64,000 bases of DNA from Streptacidiphilus pinicola (GCF_003258295.1 NZ_QKYN01000072.1:33139-97138), one strand, 5' to 3'; shown: positions 25,972 to 34,878, numbered from the stretch's first letter. Program-made: numbers and translations. The notes: generated by a model not told the origin, from the letters alone.

Positions 25972-26739
25972 TCAGCGCTTGCGTGCCTCGATCAGGTGGC
26001 GGGTGGAGTGGGCCAGGAAGAGGCCGTCGCGGCGGATCTGGGCGTCCAGCTCGCGGAGGCGGTCGAGGTGGGTGGTGACGGAGAAGTCCGGGACGGTCCA
26101 CAGGACCTTGCGGAGGAAGTAGACGACCGCGCCGATGTCGGTGAACTCCATGCGGAGGCGGGCGGTGCGCAGGTCGACGATGTCGAGGCCGGCGGCGCGG
26201 GCCTCGGCGGACTCGACGTCGGGGTGGCGGTCGGCGCCGGAGGTGGGCCAGGGGCCGAGGAAGTACTCGGTGAGCTCCAGGGAGGTGGCCGGGCCGACGT
26301 GCTGGGCGAAGTAGCTGCCGCCGGGGCGCAGCACGCGGGCGATCTCGTCGAAGTGGACGGTGGCCGGGTGGCGGGAGCTGACCAGGTCGAAGGCCGCGTC
26401 CGCGAAGGGGAGGGCGCGCTCGTCGGGGGTGTGCACGACCAGCGCGCCGCGGAGGTGGAGGCGGGCCTTGGCCTTGGCGAGGTTCGGCGGCCAGGACTCG
26501 GTGGCCGCCATGGTGGGCGGGAAGGTGTCGGTCGCGCCCGCGAGCACCTCGCCGCCGCCGGTCTGCAGGTCGAGCGCGGCCCGCGCGCCGCGCAGGCGTT
26601 CGCCCAGCAGCCGCTGGTACCCCCACGGGGGCCGCTCCTCGGTGGCGCGGCCGTCGAGCCAGGAGAAGTCCCAGCCCTCGACGGGGACGGAGTCGGCCTC
26701 GGCGACGAGCTCCTCGAAGGAGCGGGCGGAGTGGTCCAT
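25972..26739 (-). CDS. Class I SAM-dependent methyltransferase
   Basis: The 255-residue protein has a Rossmann-like SAM motif I (LDLQTGGGEVLAG, about 65-77), an acidic DERALPFADAAFDLV block (motif II/post-II) and EIARVLRPGGSYFAQHVG (motif III). Its N-terminal helix region (SFEELVAEADSVPVEGWDFSWL) is shared by a group of actinobacterial methyltransferases of unknown substrate. The ATG at 26739 opens just at this block; the much longer frame extending to 28407 is a shadow of poxB. It diverges from the PoxB-like gene (153-nt spacer). Confidence 0.85.
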   Translation of the reverse strand: MDHSARSFEELVAEADSVPVEGWDFSWLDGRATEERPPWGYQRLLGERLRGARAALDLQTGGGEVLAGATDTFPPTMAATESWPPNLAKAKARLHLRGALVVHTPDERALPFADAAFDLVSSRHPATVHFDEIARVLRPGGSYFAQHVGPATSLELTEYFLGPWPTSGADRHPDVESAEARAAGLDIVDLRTARLRMEFTDIGAVVYFLRKVLWTVPDFSVTTHLDRLRELDAQIRRDGLFLAHSTRHLIEARKR

Positions 26740-26828
26740 GATCCGGAGTATGGCCCGGCCCGGCGGCGACGCGCGCGCGAAATACGCCCCGACGGCGCGC
26801 CGGAGCGGGCAGGATCGAGCCGAGGTCC

Positions 26829-26878
26829 AGTGCAGCGAAGTGCAGCCAAGTCCAGCGAAGTGCAGCGCAGTGCAGCGG
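26829..26878. repeat. Five tandem 10-bp repeats upstream of the PoxB-like gene
   Basis: Consecutive units AGTGCAGCGA, AGTGCAGCCA, AGTCCAGCGA, AGTGCAGCGC and AGTGCAGCGG end 14 nt before the ATG at 26893. The period is close to one helical turn. The repeats are followed at once by the ribosome-binding region AGGGAGCGGAG. Confidence 0.8.
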
Positions 26879-26892
26879 AGGGAGCGGAGCCC

Positions 26893-28647
26893 ATGGCCGA
26901 CCGCACGGTCGCCGAGCAGATGATCACGGTCCTGCGCCAGGCCGGCGTGCAGCGCGTCTACGGGGTGGTCGGCGACAGCCTGAACCCCGTCGTCGACGCG
27001 ATCCGGCGCACGGACGGCGCGATCGAGTGGGTGCACGTCCGCAACGAGGAGGCCGGGGCGTTCGCCGCCGCGGCCGAGGCGGAGACGACGGGGCGGCTCA
27101 CCGTCTGCGCCGGCTCCTGCGGACCCGGCAACACGCACCTGATCCAGGGCCTCTACGACGCTCACCGCTCGCAGGTGCCGGTGCTCGGCCTGGCCTCGCA
27201 CATCCCGTCCGCGCAGATCGGCACCGGCTTCTTCCAGGAGACCCACCCGGAGCGGGTCTTCGTCGACTGCTCCGGCTACTGCGAGATGGTCAGCACCCCG
27301 GCCCAGATGCCGCGGGTGCTGCGCACCGCGGTGCAGCACGCGCTCGGGCGGAGCGGGGTCGCCGTCGTGGCGTTCCCCGGCGACGTGGCCGCGCTGCCGG
27401 CGGCCCACCCGACGGGCGTCAGCGCGTTCCTGCAGCCGCACGAGCGGGCGACGCCGATGCCCGCGCAGGCGCAGGTCGAGGCGCTGGCGGAGGCGATCAA
27501 CGGGGCGCGTAAGCCGGTGCTCTTCGCCGGCGCGGGCGTGCGCGGCGCGCACGCCGAGGTGATGCGGCTGGCGGCGACGATCCAGGCGCCGATCGGCCAC
27601 TCGCTGCGCGGCAAGGAGTGGATCCAGTTCGACAACCCCTACGACGTGGGCATGAGCGGCCTGCTCGGCTACGGCGCCTGCCACGACGCGCTGCACGAGG
27701 CGGACTTGGTGGTGCTGCTGGGCACCGACTTCCCCTACGACACGTTCCTGCCGGGCAAGCACACCGTCCAGATCGACCACGACCCGACCCGCTTCGGCCG
27801 CCGCACACCGCTGGACCTCGCCGTCCACGGCGACGTCGCGGCGACCCTGCGGGCCGTGCAGCCGCTGCTGAGGCAGCGTCAGGACCGGTCCTTCCTGGAC
27901 GACATGCTGCGCCGCCACAGCGCCTCGTTGGAGCGGGTCGTCGGCGCGTACACCAAGAACATCGAGCACCACACCCCGATCCACCCCGAGTACGTCGCAG
28001 CGATCCTCGACGACGTGGCCTCCGACGAGGCGATCTTCACCGTCGACACCGGGATGAACAACGTCTGGGCCGCCCGCTACCTCACCCCCAACGGCCGCCG
28101 CCGCGTCATCGGCTCCTTCCTGCACGGCTCGATGGCCAACGCCCTGCCGCACGCGATCGGCGCGCAACTGGCGCACCCCGGCCGGCAGGTCGTGGCGCTG
28201 GCGGGCGACGGCGGGCTGGGCATGCTGATGGGCGAGCTGCTGACCCTGAAGAAGTACGCGCGGCGGGCGCCGGTGAAGGTCGTGGTCTTCAACAACGGCG
28301 CGCTCGGCATGATCAAGCTGGAGATGATGGTCAGCGGCTACCCCGAGTACGAGATCGACAACGGCGACGTCGACTACGCCGCGATCGCCCGCGCCTGCGG
28401 CATCCACGGCATCCGCGTCACCAAGCCCGCGGAGGTGGGCGCGGCCCTCGCCGAGGCCTTCGCCACCCCGGGCCCGGCCCTCGTCGACGTGGTCACCGAC
28501 CCGAACGCCCTCTCCCTTCCCCCGACGATCACCGCCGCCCAGCTCAAGGGCTTCGCCCTCGCCGCCGGCCGCACGGTCCTGGACGGCGGCGTCGGCAAGA
28601 TGATCGACCTGGCCCGCAGCAACCTGCGGAACATCCCCAGGCCCTGA
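26893..28647 (+). CDS. poxB: Thiamine-pyrophosphate-dependent pyruvate dehydrogenase (quinone)-like enzyme
   Basis: The 584-residue protein has the three-domain TPP fold. The PYR domain carries the catalytic Glu block HVRNEEAGAFAAAAEAE near residue 50. A central FAD/CoA-type domain contains ARKPVLFAGAGVRGAH. The PP domain has the GDGGLGMLMGELLTL...VVVFNNGALGMIKLE motif (GDG-x-N) near 440-480. Length and motifs match PoxB, which oxidises pyruvate to acetate and CO2 and passes electrons to quinone; acetolactate synthase is the main alternative. It diverges from the methyltransferase. Its leader carries five 10-bp tandem repeats. Confidence 0.88.
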   Translation: MADRTVAEQMITVLRQAGVQRVYGVVGDSLNPVVDAIRRTDGAIEWVHVRNEEAGAFAAAAEAETTGRLTVCAGSCGPGNTHLIQGLYDAHRSQVPVLGLASHIPSAQIGTGFFQETHPERVFVDCSGYCEMVSTPAQMPRVLRTAVQHALGRSGVAVVAFPGDVAALPAAHPTGVSAFLQPHERATPMPAQAQVEALAEAINGARKPVLFAGAGVRGAHAEVMRLAATIQAPIGHSLRGKEWIQFDNPYDVGMSGLLGYGACHDALHEADLVVLLGTDFPYDTFLPGKHTVQIDHDPTRFGRRTPLDLAVHGDVAATLRAVQPLLRQRQDRSFLDDMLRRHSASLERVVGAYTKNIEHHTPIHPEYVAAILDDVASDEAIFTVDTGMNNVWAARYLTPNGRRRVIGSFLHGSMANALPHAIGAQLAHPGRQVVALAGDGGLGMLMGELLTLKKYARRAPVKVVVFNNGALGMIKLEMMVSGYPEYEIDNGDVDYAAIARACGIHGIRVTKPAEVGAALAEAFATPGPALVDVVTDPNALSLPPTITAAQLKGFALAAGRTVLDGGVGKMIDLARSNLRNIPRP

Positions 28648-28654
28648 GGAGGCC

Positions 28655-29584
28655 CTAGAACACCGACCAGCCCGAGAGGGTGGTGAACGTGTCGAGCGCG
28701 GCGGCGGCCGCGACGGAGTTGCCGGCGGGGTCGAGGGCGGGGCCCCAGGCGCAGACGGCGGCGCGGCCGGGGAGGACGGCCAGGATGCCGCCGCCGACGC
28801 CGGACTTGCCGGGGAGGCCGACCCGGTAGGCGAAGTCGCCCGCGGCGTCGTAGGTGCCGCAGGTGAGCAGGATGGCGTTGATGCGCTTGGCCTCGCTGCG
28901 GGTGAGCAGCCGGGTGCCGTCGGCGCGCAGGCCGTGGCGGGCCAGGACCAGGCCGGTGCGGGCGAGGTCCGCGCAGGAGGCGGTGATCGCGCAGTGCGCG
29001 TAGTACTCGGCGAGGACCGTGTCGACCTCGTTGACCAGGTTGCCGTGGCTGGCGATGAAGTGTGCGAGCGCCGCGTTGCGGTGGCCGTGCTCGGCCTCGG
29101 AGGCGGCGACCTCCGCGTCGGTGCGCAGGGCCTCGTTGCCCGACTCCGCTCGCAGGAAGTCGACGACCATGTCGGCCGCGTGTCCGTCCGTCAGGCTGTG
29201 CAGCCGGTCGGTCACGACGATCGCGCCCGCGTTGATGAACGGGTTGCGCGGGATGCCGTGCTCGGTCTCCAGCTGGATGAGCGAGTTGAACGGGTTGCCG
29301 GAGGGCTCCCGGCCGACGCGCTCCCACAGCTCGGTCTCACCGCCCTCCGCGAGGGCCAGTATCAGCGTGAGCAGCTTGGAGATGCTCTGGATGGAGAACG
29401 GGCGCTCCCAGTCGCCCACGCCGTGGACCTCGCCCTCGACGGTGGCCAGGGCCATGCCGAAGGACTCCGCGTCCTCGCGGGCCAGGGCGGGGATGTAGTC
29501 GGCGACCCGTCCCCGGCCCTTGGTGCGCAGGGCGGCGGCCATGCAGGCGTCGAGCAGTTCCCGGTAGTCCACGGCGTTGTCCAC
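28655..29584 (-). CDS. glsA: Glutaminase (GlsA family)
   Basis: This 309-residue enzyme has the serine-dependent glutaminase fold: catalytic S67-x-x-K70 in SIQSISKLLTL, EPSGNPFNS, PRNPFINAGAI, and the GLPGKSGVGGGI block near the C-terminus. It hydrolyses L-glutamine to glutamate and ammonia. Length is normal for the family. The GTG at 29584 is preferred because the protein then begins just before the DYRELLDACM helix. Its stop lies 7 nt from the PoxB-like stop, so the genes converge with almost no spacer. It diverges from an enoyl-CoA hydratase family gene. Confidence 0.93.
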   Translation of the reverse strand: MDNAVDYRELLDACMAAALRTKGRGRVADYIPALAREDAESFGMALATVEGEVHGVGDWERPFSIQSISKLLTLILALAEGGETELWERVGREPSGNPFNSLIQLETEHGIPRNPFINAGAIVVTDRLHSLTDGHAADMVVDFLRAESGNEALRTDAEVAASEAEHGHRNAALAHFIASHGNLVNEVDTVLAEYYAHCAITASCADLARTGLVLARHGLRADGTRLLTRSEAKRINAILLTCGTYDAAGDFAYRVGLPGKSGVGGGILAVLPGRAAVCAWGPALDPAGNSVAAAAALDTFTTLSGWSVF

Positions 29585-29698
29585 GCGGCCATTCTCGCCG
29601 AAGAAACCGGGGACACCCGACCACCGGATAGGTACGATGCGTGGGGCGTAGTTACTCGCCAGTAGGACAGCGACCGTGACCAGAAGGAGTGATCGTCC

Positions 29699-30370
29699 GT
29701 GCCCACGCTCGACCGCGACGGCGACGTCTTCGTCCTCGACATCGGAGACGGCGAGAACCGCTTCCACCCGGACTGGCTGGCCGCCGTGAACGGACTGCTC
29801 GACGAGGTGGAACAGGCCGAGGGGCCGAAGGCGCTGGTCACCACCGCGACGGGGAAGTTCTTCTCCAACGGCCTCGACCTCGACTGGCTCGTCGCCAACG
29901 CCGACCGGGCCGACTGGTACGTGGAGACGGTGCAGGCGCTGTTCGCGCGGGTGCTGGCGCTCCCCTTCGTCACCGTCGGCGCGCTCCAGGGCCACACCTT
30001 CGCGGCCGGCGCGATGCTCTCGCTCGCCCACGACCTGCGGGTCATGCGCGCCGACCGGGGCTTCTGGTGCCTGCCCGAGGCGGACATCAACATCCCGTTC
30101 ACCCCCGGGATGTCCGCGCTGATCCAGGCCCGGCTCGCCCCGCAGACCGCCCACGCGGCCATGGTCACCGCCCGCCGCTACGGGGGCCTGGACGCGCTGG
30201 CCGCCGGGATCGTCGACGCGACCGCCGACGAGGCGGGGCTGCGCACCGCCGCGATCGAGCTGGCCCGCGCGCAGGCCGCCAAGGCGGGCCCGACGGTCGG
30301 CACGATCAAGGAGCGGATGTACGCGCCGGTGCTGGAGACGCTGACCGAGAAGGGCGCCTCGCTGGGCTGA
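29699..30370 (+). CDS. Enoyl-CoA hydratase/isomerase family protein
   Basis: The 223-residue protein has a single crotonase domain: GDGENRFHPDWL near the N-terminus, the oxyanion block FFSNGLDLDWL, and QGHTFAAGAMLSLAHDLRVM (second oxyanion region). The catalytic-site segment CLPEADINIPFTPGM follows. The NRFHP and LPEADI patterns are closest to delta3,delta2-enoyl-CoA isomerases (ECI type), but hydratase activity cannot be excluded. The GTG start at 29699 has AGAAGGAG upstream. It is monocistronic, diverges from glsA and converges on a SnoaL-like gene. Confidence 0.85.
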   Translation: MPTLDRDGDVFVLDIGDGENRFHPDWLAAVNGLLDEVEQAEGPKALVTTATGKFFSNGLDLDWLVANADRADWYVETVQALFARVLALPFVTVGALQGHTFAAGAMLSLAHDLRVMRADRGFWCLPEADINIPFTPGMSALIQARLAPQTAHAAMVTARRYGGLDALAAGIVDATADEAGLRTAAIELARAQAAKAGPTVGTIKERMYAPVLETLTEKGASLG

Positions 30371-30415
30371 CCGGCCGAGCCCCGCTCAGTCGTCCCCGTC
30401 TCAGCCGCTCCCGCC

Positions 30416-30877
30416 TCAGTCGTTCGCGGAGAAGAGGACGTGCCGGGCGTGCTCGGTGTCGAGGTACTCGCGCACCGAGACGATCCGGCCGTCCCGAACC
30501 GTGAAGACGCCGATGCAGTGCTGGTCGTAGCGGAGCCCGCCCCGGGCGTCGGCCTGCGAGGTCCACTCCAGCACCACCCGCTCGCCCTCCGCGATCATGT
30601 CCGTGACCTGAAGGCGCAGCGTGGTGGTGTCCATGCGGGCGAAGGCCTTCGGCATGAACTGCGTCAGGATCGCCTCCCGGCCCCGCCAGACGCCCGAGAC
30701 CGGCAGCTCGCCGAAGAGCGTCCAGGTGGCGTCCTCGGCGAAGAACCGCTCCAGCCGGTCGGCGTAGCCGCTCTCCGCCGAGTCGACGTAGGCGCGGACC
30801 ACGGCCCGGCTCTGCTCGGTGAGGTCGGCGGTCGCGGTCGCGGTCGCGGTGCCGGTGGAGGTGGTGGCGGTGCTCAT
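30416..30877 (-). CDS. SnoaL-like / NTF2-fold protein
   Basis: A 153-residue protein with a Thr/Ala-repeat N-terminus (TATATATA, encoded by a small tandem repeat near 30831-30850). One NTF2-like domain follows (VVRAYVDSAESGYADRLERFFAEDATW through HCIGVFTVRDGRIVSVREYLDT). The fold serves many small enzymes and binding proteins, so the substrate is not predictable. The ATG at 30877 has GAAGGGAACC upstream; the longer frame to 30988 lacks a better site. The 45-nt spacer to the convergent gene contains three short CTCAG(T/C)CG repeats. Confidence 0.8.
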   Translation of the reverse strand: MSTATTSTGTATATATADLTEQSRAVVRAYVDSAESGYADRLERFFAEDATWTLFGELPVSGVWRGREAILTQFMPKAFARMDTTTLRLQVTDMIAEGERVVLEWTSQADARGGLRYDQHCIGVFTVRDGRIVSVREYLDTEHARHVLFSAND

Positions 30878-31050
30878 GGCGGTTCCCTTCGACGGACGTT
30901 CCGGTGTCTCCCTGCGCCGTTTCCGCGCGCTCTCGACGCTAGCCGCGCCCCGCACGCGCAGGGAAAGACCTGTTCCGCGTGGACCCATGCCGCCGCGGCA
31001 TGACGCCAGGTCACGTTGCGGGGCCTGCGGGCGGGCCCGACGGTGGAGGG

Positions 31051-32040
31051 GTGACCGAGCGACGGGCCGGGGCGGCGGCGCAGTGGTGGGCGGAGCTGCC
31101 GCCCGCCGCCGGGTCCGCGGTGATGGCCACCGGGATCGTCTCGGTCGGGCTGCATCTGGTCGGGAGCGAGGGGCTCTCGGTGGCGCTGCTCGTCCTCGGG
31201 TGCGCGGCCTGGCTCGCGCTCGCCGTCGACTTCGGGCGGCGGTTGCTGCGTCAGCGGGACCGCTGGGAGCACGAGGCGGACACGCCGCCCGCGCTGACCG
31301 CCGTCGCGGCCACGACCGTGCTCGGCACGCGCGTCTCCCTGCTCGGCGCCGGCCGGCAGCCGCTCGCCGTCGCCGCGCTGCTGGTCGCCGTCGTCACCTG
31401 GGCGGTGCTGCTGCCGCACGTTCTGCGGCACTGGCAACGGCACGGCATGCCGGGCGCCGTGTTCCTGGTCTGCGTGGCGACGCAGGGCCTCGCCGTCCTC
31501 GGCGCGACGCTGGCCGTCGCCCTCCCCGCGCTCTGGCTCGCCTGGGCCGCGCTTCTCTGCTTCGGACTCGGGCTGGTGCTGTACGCGGTGGCGTTCACCC
31601 GTTTCGACCTGCGCCAGATCGACACCGGTGCGGGCGACCACTGGGTGGCGGGCGGGGCGCTCGCGATCTCCGCACTGGCGGGCGCGAAGCTGCTCGCCGT
31701 CCCGGCCTGGCGCGGTGGCGCGGGCCACGACGCGCTGCGGATGGTCACCCTCGCGCTCCTCGCGGTCGTCCTCGCCTGGTACCTGCTGCTGGCGGTGGAG
31801 GAGCTGCGCCACCCGCGTTGGCACTACGACGTCCGGCGCTGGGCGACGGTCTTCCCGATGGGCATGACGGCGGTGGCCACGCTCTCCGCCGCCGCCTCGG
31901 CGTCGGTCGGGTGGTTGCGGACGCCGGGTCAGGTGCTGCTGTGGATCGCGGCGGCCGCCTGGGCCGTGGTGCTGATCGGGCTGGTCAGGAGCGCCGCGCG
32001 GGACGTGCGGGCCGAGCGGCCGACGCCGGGGCGGCGGTGA
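31051..32040 (+). CDS. TDT-family (tellurite-resistance/dicarboxylate transporter-like) permease
   Basis: This 329-residue membrane protein has about ten hydrophobic segments, the expected number for the TDT (TehA/Mae1/SLAC1) family. The opening LPPAAGSAVMATGIVSVGLHL matches the family's first helix (PxxFxxVMGTGI-like). A second characteristic block is RWATVFPMGMTAVAT. It probably channels an anion or dicarboxylate; tellurite resistance itself should not be assumed. The GTG at 31051 has GGTGGAGGG upstream. The 3' end overlaps the convergent MFS gene by 56 nt. Confidence 0.82.
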   Translation: MTERRAGAAAQWWAELPPAAGSAVMATGIVSVGLHLVGSEGLSVALLVLGCAAWLALAVDFGRRLLRQRDRWEHEADTPPALTAVAATTVLGTRVSLLGAGRQPLAVAALLVAVVTWAVLLPHVLRHWQRHGMPGAVFLVCVATQGLAVLGATLAVALPALWLAWAALLCFGLGLVLYAVAFTRFDLRQIDTGAGDHWVAGGALAISALAGAKLLAVPAWRGGAGHDALRMVTLALLAVVLAWYLLLAVEELRHPRWHYDVRRWATVFPMGMTAVATLSAAASASVGWLRTPGQVLLWIAAAAWAVVLIGLVRSAARDVRAERPTPGRR

Positions 32041-33397
32041 CGGCGGTCCCGCCGACGGCGGCGGCAGCAGCCGTCGCCGCGGCGGCGGCCAGGCGGCGCG
32101 CGCAGGCGCGGTTCTGCACCAGCGCGTCGGCGACGACCGCGCCGCCCATCGCCAGCCAGCCCACGGGGCCGGCGGCCATGACCACGCCGGTCAGCAGCGG
32201 CGGCCCGACCGACTTCTGGATCGCCTGGGACATCCCGGCGACCCCGAGGTAGGCGGCGCGCGAGCCCTCGGGGGCGAGCAGGACGGACAGCTCCCAGGAA
32301 CTGACGGAGCGCAGCAGCTCGGCCACCGTCACCAGCACTGCCGCCGCCAGCAGCGCGAGCGACGCGCCGAGCGCGCCGCCGCCCGTCGCGGTGGCCAGCA
32401 GCAGGCAGGTCAGCAGCAGGGCCGCGCCGTACAGCAGCACCGCGGGCACCGCCCCGCGCGGCCCCTCCGCCGCGGCGGAGACGCGCAGCTGCAGCACCAC
32501 GACGAGCACGGTGTTGACGGCGAGGAAGGCGGGCACGAGCGCGTGCGGCGCGGTGGTGTGGGCGACCAGCCAGAGCGGCAGGCCGACGTTGAGCAGCGAG
32601 TCGTCGAGGCAGAGCGGGATGTCCCGCAGCACGAACAGCAGGTAGCCCCGGTCCCGCCACGGACTCCGCGCCCCACCACGCTCCGCGCGCGCGTCCCGCG
32701 CAGGCGCGGCGGGCACGGGCGCGGCGGGCACGGGCGCGGCGGGAGCGGCCGAGCCGGAGGACGATGCCACCGGGGTCGCGGCCGGGCGGGGCTCGGTGGT
32801 GCGCCAGACCAGGGCGGCGGCCAGAAGGTAGGAGAGGCCGTTGCCGAGGGCCAGGACCCGGTACGCGGTGTCGGTGCCGACCGCCAGGCCGAGCGCCGCG
32901 AGGCCGGCGCCGACGGCGTAGCCCGCGTTCGCGGTGGTGCGGGCGAGTGCCTGGTAGCTGGTGCGGCGGGCGCCCGCGACACGGGTCGCGAAGAGCATCT
33001 CCAGCATCTTCGCGCCCCGCTCGCCGAGAGCGGTGACGGCGACGACGGGCAGCAGCGCCGCGATCCCGTGACCGAGCAGCAGGCCGCCGACGGCGGCCAG
33101 GCGCAACAGGTGGCCGGCGATCAACAGGCCGCGGGCCGGAAAGCGTCCGGCGAGCCGGCCGGCCAGCGGCGATCCGGCGATGCCCGCGATCCCGGCGACG
33201 CCCAGCAGCAGACCGATCTGACGGGCGTCCAGATGCGAGACGAAGGTGAAGTAGAGCACCGCGCTCGCCGCCCACAGGCCGGTGCCGGTCCGGTCCACGA
33301 ACTGCGCCAGCAGCATCACCCGCGCGTCCCGGCCGCCCGGCGGCCGCCGCAGCTGGGCGAGGAGCCCTTCGTTGTGCGCGTCCTTCGTCACCGCCAC
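31985..33397 (-). CDS. MFS transporter
   Basis: The 470-residue protein has about twelve hydrophobic helices. Its N-terminal half carries MLLAQFVDRTGTGLW and the loop 2-3 motif PLAGRLAGRFPARG, typical of drug/H+ antiporters. A central Pro/Ala-rich loop (APVPAAPVPAAPA) links the halves, and the C-terminus is Ala-rich. It is probably an efflux pump of unknown substrate. A large MarR-type dyad lies 20 nt upstream of the GTG at 33397, but no MarR gene is adjacent. Its last 56 nt overlap the convergent TDT gene. Confidence 0.87.
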   Translation of the reverse strand: MAVTKDAHNEGLLAQLRRPPGGRDARVMLLAQFVDRTGTGLWAASAVLYFTFVSHLDARQIGLLLGVAGIAGIAGSPLAGRLAGRFPARGLLIAGHLLRLAAVGGLLLGHGIAALLPVVAVTALGERGAKMLEMLFATRVAGARRTSYQALARTTANAGYAVGAGLAALGLAVGTDTAYRVLALGNGLSYLLAAALVWRTTEPRPAATPVASSSGSAAPAAPVPAAPVPAAPARDARAERGGARSPWRDRGYLLFVLRDIPLCLDDSLLNVGLPLWLVAHTTAPHALVPAFLAVNTVLVVVLQLRVSAAAEGPRGAVPAVLLYGAALLLTCLLLATATGGGALGASLALLAAAVLVTVAELLRSVSSWELSVLLAPEGSRAAYLGVAGMSQAIQKSVGPPLLTGVVMAAGPVGWLAMGGAVVADALVQNRACARRLAAAAATAAAAAVGGTAVTAAPASAARPARPARRS

Positions 33398-33747
33398 GCC
33401 CGGTCACCCCCGTTTTATCTTTACATCAAGAAACTTGATGTCGAGATGTTAGCCTTCGTCCCGGAGGGTGGTCAACATCACTCGAACGTCGCAGCTGACG
33501 ACCTTTCAGTCGACTGGAGTCGTTGTTTCGCCAGGACACGGTCATCTGACGACGTCACAGATGCACCCCGCGCGAGCCGGGGGCGCGGGGGCGAGTCGGA
33601 CGCAACCGAACCTGAAATTCGAACAGCGCGGAACCGTTTACTGTGGGTTGGCTGTCATTAGCGCCGTATCCGATCACCGTTTGATCACTTCCTTCACTCT
33701 GCCCTTTACATCTGATCGATCAGGGCCGACCCCGCGGAGCAGCACGC
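33398..33747. other. 350-nt divergent spacer between MFS and esterase genes
   Basis: No coding frame is apparent and the local A+T content is above that of the neighbours. Besides the MarR-type dyad (annotated separately) it contains GATCA-N5-TGATC near 33672-33686 and a perfect palindrome CTGATCGATCAG at 33712-33723. The palindrome lies 24 nt before the esterase ATG and may be an operator for that gene. Confidence 0.5.
33417..33447. promoter_or_regulatory. MarR-type operator upstream of the MFS gene
   Basis: Left arm ATCTTTACATCAAG (33417-33430) and right arm CTTGATGTCGAGAT (33434-33447) form a 14-bp dyad with two mismatches around AAA. The CATCAAG/CTTGATG core is perfect. Size and sequence are typical of MarR-family sites controlling efflux pumps. 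It lies 20 nt from the MFS start. Confidence 0.6.
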
Positions 33748-34878
33748 ATGAACTCCCTCTCCACCCCGCCCGAGGAGATCGTCCCGGCCAAGCGGCCGCG
33801 ACGGCGGCGGCGCGCCGTGATCTGGGCGGCGATCGTGGCGTGCCTGGCCGCGGTCGTCGGTGTGGCCATACCGGTGATGAAGCACTACGAGATCCCGCCC
33901 TTCAGTGAGAAGGGCCAGCCGCTGACCTTCGACACCCCCGCACCGCAGGGCGGGGCCGGCGGCCGCAACGCCGGCGGCGGCGACGGCGTCACCGGCGTCA
34001 ACGCGCTGACAGAGCTGCCGACCGGCCCGGAAGCGCCGTGGAAGGTCGAGCACACCCTGGACGACGGCACCCACATCGGCGTGATCACCTACACCGGCCC
34101 GAAGTCCGGCTACACGGGCAAGGTGTGGGTGTGGGCGCCCAAGCAGTACAGCGACCCGAAGTACGCGCGCAGCGGCTTCCCGGTCATGATCGCGCTGCCG
34201 GGCGGCCCGGGGTACAACGACAACTACTGGAAGGACCCCGGCCTCAAGCTGGAGCAGAGCATCAGCAAGTGGTCCCAGGACGGCACGAGCCTGCCCTTCC
34301 TGGTGGTCATGCCCGTCCTCAACCCGGGCCCCGACGTGCACGACCACTACTGGGACGGCAGCGACATCCCCGGCCAGCCGAAGATGGGGAGCTGGCTGAT
34401 GGACGACATCCCGAACCTGATGCGGCAGAACTTCCGGACCTTCAAGACACGCGACGGCTGGGGCTTCATGGGCTCCTCCAGCGGCGGCTTCGTCGGCCTG
34501 AAGGCCGTGCTGCAGTACCCGGACCGCTTCAAGGCCGCGCTGGTCTCCGGGCCGGACATCGTGCCGGACTCGCCGTTCTGGAAGGGCCACCCCAAGGAGC
34601 AGGCCGCCAACAACCCGGTGCTGCTCTCCAAGGCGCTGATCAAGCGCGGCGGCCCGGACGTCTACATCGCCTTCCAGTACGGCACCCGGGAGGGCTCGGG
34701 CGAGATCGGCGCGGTGACGGGCTATCTGAAGCAGTTCGGCAACAAGGGCCCGATCCACACCATCGTCAACGTCATCCAGGGCGGACGGCACAACGCGTAC
34801 ACCTACGTGCCGGCCATGGGCACCGGCCCGATCGCCTGGTTCAGCCAGCACCTGATGGCCCCGGTGCCGTCCCAGTGA
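33748..34878 (+). CDS. Membrane-anchored or secreted alpha/beta-hydrolase esterase
   Basis: This 376-residue protein has a basic N-terminus (KRPRRRRR) and one hydrophobic helix (about 22-45), so it is anchored or exported. An esterase D/antigen 85-like alpha/beta-hydrolase domain follows, from about residue 100. The nucleophile is S244 in MGSSSGGFVGL (G-x-S-x-G). A candidate His is in GGRHNAYTYV near residue 350. The family includes mycolyltransferases and esterases; the organism type makes mycolyl transfer unlikely. It is monocistronic and its promoter region holds a CTGATCGATCAG palindrome. Confidence 0.83.
   Translation: MNSLSTPPEEIVPAKRPRRRRRAVIWAAIVACLAAVVGVAIPVMKHYEIPPFSEKGQPLTFDTPAPQGGAGGRNAGGGDGVTGVNALTELPTGPEAPWKVEHTLDDGTHIGVITYTGPKSGYTGKVWVWAPKQYSDPKYARSGFPVMIALPGGPGYNDNYWKDPGLKLEQSISKWSQDGTSLPFLVVMPVLNPGPDVHDHYWDGSDIPGQPKMGSWLMDDIPNLMRQNFRTFKTRDGWGFMGSSSGGFVGLKAVLQYPDRFKAALVSGPDIVPDSPFWKGHPKEQAANNPVLLSKALIKRGGPDVYIAFQYGTREGSGEIGAVTGYLKQFGNKGPIHTIVNVIQGGRHNAYTYVPAMGTGPIAWFSQHLMAPVPSQ

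Noticed and set aside
26829..26878. Tandem repeats as a CRISPR array
   Set aside because: Units are 10 bp with no spacers and no cas genes nearby.
25972..28407. 811-codon minus-strand frame, which could look like a giant fusion ending in the methyltransferase
   Set aside because: Only the part from 26739 downward has methyltransferase motifs; the rest is antisense to the PoxB-like gene.
30831..30850. Short tandem repeat encoding Thr-Ala at the start of the SnoaL-like protein as a phase-variation tract
   Set aside because: The unit is a multiple of three, so copy change would not shift the frame.
31051..32040. TDT-family gene as a tellurite-resistance determinant
   Set aside because: Family membership alone does not show tellurite handling and no other ter/teh gene is present.
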